From: Aurantimonas sp. 22II-16-19i
GTDB taxonomy: Bacteria > Pseudomonadota > Alphaproteobacteria > Rhizobiales > Rhizobiaceae
Assembly (NCBI RefSeq): GCF_002088275.1
Contig: NZ_AQQS01000001.1
Coordinates: 1-64,000 of the forward strand
Length of the DNA stretch: 64,000 nt
Reading direction: 5' to 3'
Below are positions 42,764 to 51,688 of the stretch, in pieces. The position numbers and the translations under genes were made by a program. The notes beneath the pieces are model-generated. The model worked only from the letters and a program-made list of their open reading frames with translations, did not search any database and was not told the DNA's origin. Position 1 is the first letter of the stretch. Each line of letters begins with the position of its first letter.

Positions 42764-43402
42764 TCAGTGGTTTTCCCGTTCCCCGGCCGCGTCCTTGCCG
42801 CCGCCCCGACCGGGATCGAAGGTGACGACCCGGTAGATGTAGAAGAGGACGATGGCGACGATGACGGCATTCGATACCGGGCCGACATAGCCCTCGACCA
42901 TTTCGTATTGCTGGCCGAGCAGGAAGCCGAGCATGGCGAGGAAGGCGGTCCACAGGGCGCCGCCGATCGTCGAATAGATCAGGAAGGTCGGCATCGGCAT
43001 GTGGGCGATACCCGCAGGCACGGAGATCAGCGTGCGCACCGTCGGCACCAGGCGGCCGAAGAGCACGGCCCGCGCGCCCTTGCGGCGGAACCAGTGGTTC
43101 GCCTTGTCGACGTCCTCGGGCGACAGCGTCAGCCAGCGCCCGTGGCGGGCGGCGAGGCGCTTCATCCGCCGTTCGCCGAGATAGTGGCCGGCATAGTACC
43201 AGGGGATGACGCCGAGCAGCGAGCCGATCGTGCCGGAGACGATGACCGCGACGATCGACATGTTGCCCTGGGTCGCCTGGTAGCCGGCGAGCGGCATGAT
43301 CAGCTCGGACGGGATCGGCGGGAAGATGTTCTCGAGGAACATCAGGAAGCCGATGCCGAAGACGCCGTACGTGTCCATGATGTGGCGGACGAAGTCGTCC
43401 AT
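42764..43402 (-). CDS. DedA-family membrane protein
   Basis: The 212-residue protein has about five helices and the DedA hallmark (FLENIFPPIPSELIMPLAG), FGRLVPTVRTLISVPAGIA and GGALWTAFLAMLGFLLG. DedA proteins act in undecaprenyl-phosphate or phospholipid translocation. The acidic and Arg residues considered essential in the family are present. It lies 100 nt from the MOSC gene, same strand. Confidence 0.9.
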   Translation of the reverse strand: MDDFVRHIMDTYGVFGIGFLMFLENIFPPIPSELIMPLAGYQATQGNMSIVAVIVSGTIGSLLGVIPWYYAGHYLGERRMKRLAARHGRWLTLSPEDVDKANHWFRRKGARAVLFGRLVPTVRTLISVPAGIAHMPMPTFLIYSTIGGALWTAFLAMLGFLLGQQYEMVEGYVGPVSNAVIVAIVLFYIYRVVTFDPGRGGGKDAAGERENH

Positions 43403-43559
43403 GAGGTCGGTTCCTGCTTTCGTGGGCTATGGTTCGGGGTGTGTCGGCTCGCCGGGCCAAGGCCGGCAGTGCCGATTTCGTTCCGTTGGAGCGAACCCGG
43501 GACCGGCGCTTTCCGCTCCGGCCGGCGGCTCGCCGTCGTCGAGCGTGACCTGGTCCGTT

Positions 43560-45188
43560 TCAGACTGCGGCGAGGCGTCCTCCTGCGGCTTCGAGCGCCT
43601 CGGGTGTGTCTACGTCGACGCTCGCCGCGGCACCGATCTCGACTTCCGTCAGCGCATCCGGATGGGCGGCGATGATCCGCGCCGCGCCGACGTCGCCGGA
43701 GAGGACCTCGATCGCCGCGGCAAAATCCCGCGACAGGATCACCGGATTGCGCCGCTCGCCCCGGTCGCTGGCGGCGACGATCGCGCCCTTGCCCCGGCCG
43801 GTGAAGGCGGCGATCAGTCGGTCGAGATCGGGCGCGGTCAGATGCGGCTGGTCGGCCAGCATCACGAGGACGCCGTCGGCCTCGCGCGCCGCCGCGAAGC
43901 CCGCCTTCAGCGACGTAGAGAGGCCATCGGCGAAGGCCGGGTTGTGGACGATCTCGACGCCGAGCCCCGCCAGCGCCGCGGCGATCTCGTCACGCATGTG
44001 ACCGGTGACGACGCGGACGCTCTCGGCGTTACGCGCCGAAAGGGCGGTCTCGACGCTGCGGCGGATCAGCGGGACGCCGTCGAATTTTGCCAGAAGCTTG
44101 TTCGGCCCGCCCATGCGGCTGGATCGACCCGCCGCGAGGACGACGATGTCGACCCGGGGATCGTCGGGCTCCGCCCCGTCGCGGTCGTCGCGCTCGCCCT
44201 CGCGTGGCCGGGGCCGCGAGGCGATCTCCATCAGCAAGCCGCCGACGCCCATCGCCCGAATGGCTTCGCCCGACACCGGAAGATCCGCCAGCAAGCGATT
44301 GAGAATCCAGTCGAAACCATTCTCCTTCGGACTTCTCGCGCAGCCGGGCGCGCCGAGCACCGGATGCCCCCCGAGGCTGCCCAGCAGCAGGAGATTGCCC
44401 GGGTCGACGGGCATGCCGAGATGCTCGACGGTGCCGCCGGCGAGCCGGATCGCCGCCGGGATGACGTCGCCCTCATCGATCACCGCCGAGGCGCCGAAGA
44501 CGAGAACCAGATCGGCCTCGCCGACCTGCCGCAGGCTCTCGGCGAGGGCGGCGGCATCATGGGGGCAGCGGACCTCGCTGGCGACCACCGAGCCGGACGG
44601 CGCCAGACGCGCCTCGGTGACCCGGCGGGTCTTGTCCAGCATCTTCGCCCTCGTGCCGGCGAGTTCGGTCTGGATCAGCGCGACCTTCTGCGAGCGGTAG
44701 GGCGCGAGGCGGAAGGCGGGCGTCGCGGCGAGAATCGCCAGCACCCGCTCCACCGATGCACCTGACACGGCGAGCGGGATGATCTTCACCGTGGCGACCA
44801 TCCGGCCGCCGGCGACCGGCTCGTATTCGCCAAGCGTCGCAAGCGTGATGGCCGGATCGACCGCATTGACCCGGTCGACCGTCGCACGATCCGGCACGAA
44901 CAGGCCGGCGGCACCGGCATGGACGTTGACGCGGCCGGTCGCGGCGTCTGCGACGGACAGATGCGAGCCGCCGAGGGCGGCGCCGATCCGCGCGGCCGCC
45001 TCGTCCTCTGTGAGGTCGCCCTCGCCCAGCCTGGCGACGATCAGGCTGTCGACGCCGGCCTCGGCGAGCGCCGCGACGTCATCGCGCGACAGCCGCGTGC
45101 CCTTGGCGATCTTGCCGCTGGCGAGGCTGCGGGAATGGGCGAGCAGCGCCCCTTCCGCCTCATGCACGGGAACCGGCCCGAACCTCAT
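43560..45188 (-). CDS. Molybdopterin-binding / MobA-like nucleotidyltransferase fusion
   Basis: The 542-residue fusion has residues about 1-340 as a MoCF/molybdopterin-binding region with GAPGCARSPKENGFDW. From about 350 there is an NTP-transferase domain starting VLAAGRSSRMGGPNKLL, with VVTGHMRDEI and LADQPHL. Such proteins are thought to attach CMP to molybdopterin for CO dehydrogenase/xanthine dehydrogenase-type enzymes (MocA-like). The ATG overlaps the xdhC stop (ATGA), so all three are one translation unit. Confidence 0.85.
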   Translation of the reverse strand: MRFGPVPVHEAEGALLAHSRSLASGKIAKGTRLSRDDVAALAEAGVDSLIVARLGEGDLTEDEAAARIGAALGGSHLSVADAATGRVNVHAGAAGLFVPDRATVDRVNAVDPAITLATLGEYEPVAGGRMVATVKIIPLAVSGASVERVLAILAATPAFRLAPYRSQKVALIQTELAGTRAKMLDKTRRVTEARLAPSGSVVASEVRCPHDAAALAESLRQVGEADLVLVFGASAVIDEGDVIPAAIRLAGGTVEHLGMPVDPGNLLLLGSLGGHPVLGAPGCARSPKENGFDWILNRLLADLPVSGEAIRAMGVGGLLMEIASRPRPREGERDDRDGAEPDDPRVDIVVLAAGRSSRMGGPNKLLAKFDGVPLIRRSVETALSARNAESVRVVTGHMRDEIAAALAGLGVEIVHNPAFADGLSTSLKAGFAAAREADGVLVMLADQPHLTAPDLDRLIAAFTGRGKGAIVAASDRGERRNPVILSRDFAAAIEVLSGDVGAARIIAAHPDALTEVEIGAAASVDVDTPEALEAAGGRLAAV

Positions 45189-45900
45189 GCTGCCGCGGTC
45201 TCGCCGCGCCGCTCGGCGAACATCTTGCGCTTGCGGAAGGCGGCGATCACCGACGACAGGATCGCGACGGCGATCTCGCCGGGATTGGCCGCGCCGATGT
45301 CGGCGCCGATGGGCGCCTCGATGCGGTCGATGGAGGATTGCGGGATGCCGGCGGCGAGCAGCCGCTCGGTCCGGCGGGCGTGGGTCTTCCGGCTGCCGAG
45401 CGCGCCGATGTAGAAGCAGCCGGTGTTCAGGGCCGACATCAGCGGAAAATCGTCGATCTTCGGGTCGTGGGTGATGACGCAGACCGCCGTATAGGGATCG
45501 AAGGGCCGGGTCTTCAGGACATCCTCGGGCCATTCGGCATGGAGCGTCGCGCCGGGAAATCGGTCCTCGCTGGCAAAGGCCGTGCGCGGGTCGATGATCT
45601 CCATGTCGAAGCCGGCGATCCTCGCCATCGGCGCCAAAGCCTGGCTGATGTGGACGGCGCCGATCGCGACGATGCGGGCCGGCGGCAGATGGGCGTTGAG
45701 GAAGACCTCGCCCTCCGGCGTCTGGACGATCCCCGACTTGCCCGAGCGGATCACCGCCTCGATCTGGTCCGCCAGGGGATCTGCGGCGACGTCCGCCTCG
45801 CGGACCAGCCGCTGGCGGCCGCCGGCAAACTCCGTGACGACGACCGCGGCGCGGCGGGCGGCGCGCTCCTGGTTGAGGGCGGCGAGAAGCGCTGTGTCCA

Positions 45901-45901
<1 letters not shown>
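45185..45901 (-). CDS. XdhC/CoxF-family maturation factor, Rossmann-domain part
   Basis: This 238-residue protein has the XdhC C-terminal Rossmann domain: IVAIGAVHISQALAPMARI, then ITHDPKIDDFPLMSALNTG and YIGALGSRKTHARR. XdhC-family proteins bind sulfurated molybdenum cofactor and load it into hydroxylases. Here the usual N-terminal domain is a separate upstream gene. Overlaps at both ends show co-translation. Confidence 0.88.
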
Positions 45902-46230
<329 letters not shown>

Positions 46231-46286
46231 TTCAAACCTCGCTGTCGGGTCGCGGCGTGTTTCACGGCGGGGTGGCGCCCACGTTG

Positions 46287-46464
46287 CCCCCCTCTGCCCT
46301 GCCGGGCATCTCCCCCACAAGGGGGGAGATCGACCCTGCGCGAACGCGCTATCCCACCGGAGAGGATCCACCCCTGCACGATCGGTAGAGACAAGGATCG
46401 GATCACCGCCGCTGCCGATCTCCCCCCCTTGTGGGGGAGATGTCCGGCAGGACAGAGGGGGGTC
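46287..46464. repeat. Inverted pair of intergenic palindromic elements
   Basis: A 47-bp copy at 46287-46333 and an inverted copy at 46416-46464 differ at only a few positions. Each contains its own hairpin ATCTCCCCC-ACAAG-GGGGGAGAT next to CTGCCGG, and together they could form a long stem around an 82-nt middle. Similar elements are familiar in Hyphomicrobiales intergenic DNA. It lies between the VWA gene and the small xdhC gene. Confidence 0.8.
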
Positions 46465-46522
46465 GACGCGTCACCTGGCATTGCAAGGCATATGTCGATC
46501 CTCCCCCGCGTCTCGGCAAGGG

Positions 46523-47809
46523 TCAGGCGGCCGCGACGATGCGTTCGTCCTTCAGCCACAGCCGGGGGTCGGTCTCGGCGGCCGGGCGGGCGCTCGACAG
46601 TGCCTCGCAGAGCGCCCGCATGGCATCCAGCGAATGGACGGAGCGGAACTCGTCGACATGCGGCAGCATCGCCCGCACGCCGCGCGCCTTGGCGGCGAAG
46701 CCGTCGTAGCGCAGCAGCGGGTTGAGCCAGACCAGCCGGCGGCAGGACTTGTGCAGCCGCTCCATCTGCCGCTCGAGTTCCTCGACGCTGTCACGCTCGA
46801 GCCCGTCGGTGATGAGGATGCAGATCGCCCCCTGGCCGAGCACCCGGCGCGACCAGTCCCGGTTGAAGGCGCCGATCGCCTCGGCGATGCGGGTGCCGCC
46901 CGACCAGTCCTTCACGGCTCCGGCGCATTCCTCCAGCGCCTCGTCGGGGTCCTTGCGGCGCATCTGGCGGGTGACGTTGGTCAGCCGGGTGCCGAACAGA
47001 AACGTGTGGACCCGCCGCCGCTCGTCGGTCAGCGCGTGCAGGAACTGCAGGAAGACCCGCGTGTACTGGCTCATCGAGCCCGAGATGTCGGCGATCACCA
47101 CCACCGGCGGATGCCGGGTGCGGCGCGAGGCGAATTTCGGCAGCACGAGGTCGCCGCCGGTCTTCATCGAGGCCCGCAGCGTCGCCCGGGCGTCGATCTT
47201 CCGTCCGCGCGCGTCCAGCCGGAAGCGGCGCGTCCTCACCTCGTCGTCGGGCAGCCGCAGGGCCGCGATGGCCCGCCTCGCCTCGTTCAGCTCGGCCACC
47301 GACATCTGGGCGAAGTCCTTCTTGCGCAGGACCTCGTCGCCGGAGACGGTCAGGCTCGCGTCGATCTCGACGATCGGCCGATCCTGTTTGGTGACGCGCT
47401 TCTCGGCGCCCTCGAACAGCCCCTCGGCCGCCCGGTCCTCGCCGGCGCGCTTCTTCTCGGGTTCCCGCTCGCGCGGCGGCGCGGTCGGCGAGAACATCGC
47501 GATCATCTTCTCGATCAATTCGCGCGAGCGCCAGAACAGCCGGAACGCCTCGGCGAACACCGCCTCGTCCTCGCGCCGCGAGACCAGCGTCGCGTGGAGC
47601 GTCCAGTAGAAGTCGTCGCGGGACTGGATGCCCGCGGCCCTCACCGCCGCGATCGCGTCGAGGGTCGCGGCCGGGCCGAGCTTCAGCCCGGCGCGGCGCA
47701 GCGCCCTCGCAAAATAGGCGATGTTGTCGGCCAGCCGCCCGTCCGGATCGGCCTTCGCCGCCGTCAAGGCCATGCCGCCGACCGGTTCAGGATCCTGCCT
47801 GGAGTTCAC
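46523..47809 (-). CDS. VWA-domain CoxE-like protein
   Basis: The 428-residue protein has a C-terminal von Willebrand A domain with an intact MIDAS (VIADISGSMSQYTR, about residue 245) and later ICILITDGLERDS. The N-terminal helical part is typical of CoxE. With the MoxR ATPase it forms a chaperone pair that inserts metal into CO dehydrogenase-type active sites. A GTG at 47809 with GAGG upstream gives a 23-nt overlap with the MoxR gene. Confidence 0.87.
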   Translation of the reverse strand: MNSRQDPEPVGGMALTAAKADPDGRLADNIAYFARALRRAGLKLGPAATLDAIAAVRAAGIQSRDDFYWTLHATLVSRREDEAVFAEAFRLFWRSRELIEKMIAMFSPTAPPREREPEKKRAGEDRAAEGLFEGAEKRVTKQDRPIVEIDASLTVSGDEVLRKKDFAQMSVAELNEARRAIAALRLPDDEVRTRRFRLDARGRKIDARATLRASMKTGGDLVLPKFASRRTRHPPVVVIADISGSMSQYTRVFLQFLHALTDERRRVHTFLFGTRLTNVTRQMRRKDPDEALEECAGAVKDWSGGTRIAEAIGAFNRDWSRRVLGQGAICILITDGLERDSVEELERQMERLHKSCRRLVWLNPLLRYDGFAAKARGVRAMLPHVDEFRSVHSLDAMRALCEALSSARPAAETDPRLWLKDERIVAAA

Positions 47810-48701
47810 GCCGGACCTCGTCGAGGATCTTCTTGCTCTCGCCGCTCTCCAGCCGCTGGATGTCGTCCTGATACTTCAAGAGGACGCCGAGCGTGTCCGA
47901 GATGTGGGCCGGGTCGAGGGCGACGGCATTGAGTTCGGTCAGGGCGTTGGCCCAGTCGATGGTCTCGGCGACGCCGGGCGCCTTGAACAGGTCGATCGCC
48001 CGCAGCTTCTGGACGAAGGCGACGAGCTGGGCGGCGAGGTCGGCGTTGGCGCGCGGTGCCTTGCGGCGGACGATCTCCAGCTCCCGCTCGGCCTTCGGAT
48101 AGTCCACCCAGTGGTAGAGGCAGCGGCGCTTCAGCGCATCGTGGATCTCGCGGGTGCGGTTGGTGGTGATGATGACGATCGGCGGCTCCTCGGCCCGGAT
48201 CGTGCCGAGCTCGGGGATGGTCACCTGGTTGTCGGAGAGGATTTCGAGGAGGAAGGCCTCGAAGGCCTCGTCGGTGCGGTCGAGCTCGTCGATCAGCAGC
48301 ACCGGCGCGCGGCCGGGCACCGCCTCGAGGGCCTGGAGGATCGGCCGGCGGATCAGGAAGCGCTCGGAGAAGATCTCCGATCGCATCGCGTCGCGGCCGA
48401 TGTCGCCGCTCGCCTCGGCGAGGCGGATCTCGATCATCTGCGCGGCGTAGTTCCACTCGTAGAGAGCCGAGGAGACGTCGAGCCCCTCGTAGCACTGCAG
48501 CCGGATCAGCGGCCGGTCGAGGGCGCTGGCCAGAACCTTGGCGATCTCGGTCTTGCCGACCCCCGCCTCGCCTTCGAGGAACAGCGGCCGGCCCATCTTC
48601 AGGGCGAGGAACAGGACCGTCGCCAGCGGTCGGTCGGCCAGGTAATCGGCCTTGTCGAGCAGCGCCGCGGTCTCGTCGATCGAGGCAGGAAGTTTCGTCA
48701 C
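47787..48701 (-). CDS. MoxR-family AAA+ ATPase (CoxD-like)
   Basis: This 304-residue AAA+ ATPase shows Walker A (LEGEAGVGKTEIAKVLA), Walker B (VLLIDELDRTDEAFEAFLLE), sensor 1 (IVIITTNRTREIHDAL) and the MoxR-type RRCLYHWVDYP. CoxD unfolds or remodels apo-CO dehydrogenase during maturation. A GTG at 48701 after GGAAAGGACGACC is preferred; an ATG at 48716 lacks a site. It overlaps the VWA gene, as in cox clusters. Confidence 0.88.
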   Translation of the reverse strand: MTKLPASIDETAALLDKADYLADRPLATVLFLALKMGRPLFLEGEAGVGKTEIAKVLASALDRPLIRLQCYEGLDVSSALYEWNYAAQMIEIRLAEASGDIGRDAMRSEIFSERFLIRRPILQALEAVPGRAPVLLIDELDRTDEAFEAFLLEILSDNQVTIPELGTIRAEEPPIVIITTNRTREIHDALKRRCLYHWVDYPKAERELEIVRRKAPRANADLAAQLVAFVQKLRAIDLFKAPGVAETIDWANALTELNAVALDPAHISDTLGVLLKYQDDIQRLESGESKKILDEVRRELQAGS

Positions 48702-48742
48702 GGTCGTCCTTTCCATGCTGGGCCGCGTCGTCCGACCATGCG

Positions 48743-49267
48743 TCAGCGCCGGATGTCGAGGGCGTGAAAGCCCCGGTCGAGATAGACCAGCGACGGCGCC
48801 GGCTCGCCCGTGCGCAGCCCCGCCACCTCGCCGATCAGAACCTTGTGTGTGGCGATCACCTTCGCCTCGATCAGCCGGCAGTCGAAGCTCGCCAGCGCGG
48901 TTTCGAGCAGCGGCGCGCCGGTGGAGCCCACCGACCACCGGCCGCGGGCGAAGCGTTCGGGCTGGGTCAGCTTGCCCTCGCCGGCAAACACCCGTGCAAC
49001 TCCATCGTCCTTCGCCGACAGGACATTGACGGCGAAGACGCCATTGGTCTCGAACCAGTCGTTGTCCGGGCTCGACATGTTCAGGCAGACCAGCAGCGTC
49101 GCGGGGTCGTCTGACACCGAACAGGCGGACGAGACGGTGACGCCCCGCCGCCCGGATGCGCCGTCGGTGGTCACGACGTGAACTGCCGCGGCGAACCGGG
49201 TCATCGCTTCGCGGAACATCCGCGGGTCGCTCCGCATCGAATTCAGCAACCGTTCGTCCTCGTTCAT
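48743..49267 (-). CDS. Flavin reductase-like protein (HpaC/RutF type)
   Basis: The 174-residue flavin reductase domain protein contains FREAMTRFAAAVHVVTTDG, GVTVSSACSVSDDPATLLVCLN and NVLSAKDDGVARVFAG. It would reduce FMN/FAD with NAD(P)H for a partner oxygenase, but none is nearby. It precedes the moxR gene by 41 nt on the same strand and may be its transcriptional leader gene. No strong ribosome-binding site was seen at the ATG (49267). Confidence 0.82.
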   Translation of the reverse strand: MNEDERLLNSMRSDPRMFREAMTRFAAAVHVVTTDGASGRRGVTVSSACSVSDDPATLLVCLNMSSPDNDWFETNGVFAVNVLSAKDDGVARVFAGEGKLTQPERFARGRWSVGSTGAPLLETALASFDCRLIEAKVIATHKVLIGEVAGLRTGEPAPSLVYLDRGFHALDIRR

Positions 49268-49418
49268 CGGCTGGGCAGCGGTGAAAACACGTGAGACTAC
49301 ATAGGGTGGGCGCGACGGGAGCGCATCCTTTGCAGCAAGCGACGGATTCGCCACGTCCCGACAGTGGCATGTCGGACCGACGATTTCCAAGCCGGCACGA
49401 AACCGCTATGACGATTTC

Positions 49419-50501
49419 ATGCGTGCTCCCGCAACCCTCGCCGCTCTGTTTTTCTTCGCGACGTCCGCCCTGGCGCAGGTCGACGCGCCGATCGTTCTCG
49501 GCGTTGCGGCGCCCCTGTCGGACGCCCAGGAGATCCTCGGCCGGCAGCTCACCGACGGGGTCGACGCGGCGGTCGCGGCACGCGGCAGTCCGGCGCGGCT
49601 CGTCGTTGCGGACACGTCCTGCTCGGCCAGCGGCGGCGAGAGCGCCGCGAAGAGCTTCGTCGAGCAGAAGGTTGCGATCGTCGTCGGCTTCCTCTGCACC
49701 GAGGCGATCGAGGCGGCCCTGCCGATCCTCAAAGAGGCCGGCATTCCCACCATCGATGTCGGCGTTCGGGCCAACCGCCTGACCGACGACAAGGATCGCA
49801 GCGGCAATCTCGTCTACCGGATCGCGCCCCGGTCCGACGCGGAGGATGCCGCGATCGCCCGCTACATCGCCGCGCGGTGGGCCGACCAGCCCTTCGGGCT
49901 GATCGACGACGGCTCCATCGCCGCCCGCGGCCTCGTCGATTCGGTCCGCCGCCGGCTCGGCGACCAGGGGCTGCAGCCGCAGGCCGTCGACAATTACCGC
50001 CCGGCCGAGGAGAAGCAGTTCGGGCTCGCCCGCCGCCTTCAGCGCACCGGCATCACCCGCTTCTTCATCGCCGGCGATCGGCCGGACGTCGCCATCATCG
50101 CCCGCGACGCCAAGGAGACCGGCCTCGACCTGACGATCCTCGGCGCCGAGGGTCTGTTCGACGAGGCGAGTGTCGACGCGCCGCTGCCGGCGGGGATCGT
50201 CGCGATCGGCCCGAAGACGAGCTTTCCCGACCTGCGGCCGCAGGACGAGGCAGCGGCGGATGCGCCCGGACAGCTGCCGCCGCAGGGCTATTTCGGTCCC
50301 GCCTTCGCCGCGACGGAAATCGCTCTCGAGGCCGCCGCCAATCGCGAGCCGGGCCAGACGCTCGAAACGGTGCTCGGCTCGAGGACCTTCACCACCGGTC
50401 TCGGACCGATCCGCTTCGACGCCAAAGGCGACGCCGACCTCGATCTCTTCCGGGTCTATGAATGGCGGGGCGATGGCTTCGTCGAAGAGACCGGCGGCTG
50501 A
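49419..50501 (+). CDS. Periplasmic substrate-binding protein (Leu/Ile/Val-binding type), orphan
   Basis: This 360-residue protein has a signal peptide cleaved after ALA-Q and a Peripla_BP_6-like two-lobed fold. VLGVAAPLSDAQEILGRQLTDGV resembles LivJ-type starts, with a Cys pair (SCSASGG / FLCTEA) as in that family. The ligand is unknown. No permease or ATPase genes are adjacent; a P1-peptidase gene follows after only 3 nt, suggesting an amide or peptide-related substrate, which is inference. Confidence 0.8.
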   Translation: MRAPATLAALFFFATSALAQVDAPIVLGVAAPLSDAQEILGRQLTDGVDAAVAARGSPARLVVADTSCSASGGESAAKSFVEQKVAIVVGFLCTEAIEAALPILKEAGIPTIDVGVRANRLTDDKDRSGNLVYRIAPRSDAEDAAIARYIAARWADQPFGLIDDGSIAARGLVDSVRRRLGDQGLQPQAVDNYRPAEEKQFGLARRLQRTGITRFFIAGDRPDVAIIARDAKETGLDLTILGAEGLFDEASVDAPLPAGIVAIGPKTSFPDLRPQDEAAADAPGQLPPQGYFGPAFAATEIALEAAANREPGQTLETVLGSRTFTTGLGPIRFDAKGDADLDLFRVYEWRGDGFVEETGG

Positions 50502-50504
50502 GCG

Positions 50505-51521
50505 ATGACGGCCTGGCAACGGGGACCGCGCAACCTGATCACCGACGTCGGCGGGCTGACGGTCGGCAATGCCGGCGACGCGGCACTCAAGAGCGGCACG
50601 ACGGTGGTGATCTTCGACGCGGCGGCGGCCGCGTCGGTGGAGATCCTCGGCGGCGCGCCGGGTACCCGCGACACCGAGCTGCTGGCGCCGGACAAGCTCG
50701 TGTCCGGCATCGACGCGCTGGTGCTCTCGGGAGGTTCGGCCTTCGGGCTGGATGCGGCGGGCGGCGTGCAGTCCGTCCTGCGCCAGAGGGGCCGCGGCTT
50801 CAAGGTCGCCGGTTTCGCCGTCCCGCTGGTTCCGGCGGCGATCCTCTTCGACCTCGCCAATGGCGGCGACAAGGACTGGGGGCTTCATGCGCCCTACCGC
50901 GACTTCGGCTTGGCCGCGGCCGAGGCCGCCGGAGAAGATTTCGCCATCGGCACCGCCGGCGCCGGCATCGGCTGCACGACGGCGACGGTGAAGGGCGGCC
51001 TCGGCTCGGCGTCGATCCGGCTCGACAACGGCGTCACCGTCGGCGCGCTCGTGGCAGTCAACGCCGTCGGCTCGGCGACGATCGGCGCCAGCCGGCATTT
51101 CTTCGCCGCGCCCTTCGAGATCGGCGACGAGTTCGGCGGCCTCGGCCTGCCTTCGCCACTCCCCGCCGACGCCGTCCTGCCGCGGACGAAGTTCGATCCC
51201 GCACCCGGCACCAACACCACGATCGGCATCGTCGCCACCGACGCGATCCTCGACAAGGCTGCCGCCAAGCGTCTCGCCATCGCCGGCCAGGCCGGCTTCG
51301 CCCGGGCGATCTGGCCGTCCCACACGAATTTCGACGGCGATCTCGTCTTTGCCGCCGCCACCGGCCGCTCGGGCGTCCGGATCGATCCGGCAGGTCCGGA
51401 CGCGATCATGCTCGGCGCCGCGGCGGCGGCCGTCATGGCGCGGGCGATCGCCCGGGGCGTCCATTCGGCCGATCCGGCCTCCGGCGACCGTCTTCCCGCC
51501 TGGCGCGGACTTCCCGTCTGA
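50505..51521 (+). CDS. P1-family peptidase (DmpA-like N-terminal nucleophile aminopeptidase)
   Basis: The 338-residue self-processing hydrolase of the DmpA/BapA family has ITDVGGLTVGNAG, LSGGSAFGLDAAGGV and the autocleavage region PGTNTTIGIVATDAIL, where Thr after Asn is the predicted nucleophile (about residue 237). There is no signal peptide. It acts on N-terminal or beta-amino acid peptides. The 3-nt gap to the binding-protein gene implies co-transcription. Confidence 0.85.
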   Translation: MTAWQRGPRNLITDVGGLTVGNAGDAALKSGTTVVIFDAAAAASVEILGGAPGTRDTELLAPDKLVSGIDALVLSGGSAFGLDAAGGVQSVLRQRGRGFKVAGFAVPLVPAAILFDLANGGDKDWGLHAPYRDFGLAAAEAAGEDFAIGTAGAGIGCTTATVKGGLGSASIRLDNGVTVGALVAVNAVGSATIGASRHFFAAPFEIGDEFGGLGLPSPLPADAVLPRTKFDPAPGTNTTIGIVATDAILDKAAAKRLAIAGQAGFARAIWPSHTNFDGDLVFAAATGRSGVRIDPAGPDAIMLGAAAAAVMARAIARGVHSADPASGDRLPAWRGLPV

Positions 51522-51539
51522 GGCGCCTCTGGCCGCGGC

Positions 51540-51634
51540 GCGCCGCCCTTGCGGCGCTCCATGGTCCGGGTCGAGCCCTGCAGGGCCGCGTGGAGCCCCA
51601 CAGAACATTGTCTTTCCCACAGAGCATTGTCTTT
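51540..51634. repeat. Hairpin, palindrome and 19-bp tandem repeat after the peptidase gene
   Basis: GCGCCGC/GCGGCGC form a perfect 7-bp stem (51540-51557). GCCCTGCAGGGC is a 12-bp palindrome (51575-51586). CCCACAGAACATTGTCTTT is followed directly by a copy with one change (51597-51615, 51616-51634). The hairpin may end the peptidase transcript; the tandem pair lies 55 nt before the antiporter start and could be a regulator site. Confidence 0.6.
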
Positions 51635-51688
51635 CGGATGCGTTGACGGCAAAGCAGGTGACCCGTGTGCGCCTGAAGTGTCGTTGCC

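Noticed and set aside
46287-46464. CRISPR-like array
   Set aside because: There are only two copies, in inverted orientation, each self-palindromic, with no spacers of regular size and no cas genes.
48717-51620. N-terminal extension of the MoxR frame up to 1277 codons
   Set aside because: The extension runs antisense through two real genes, is low-complexity, and the MoxR domain starts only at 48701 with its own ribosome-binding site.
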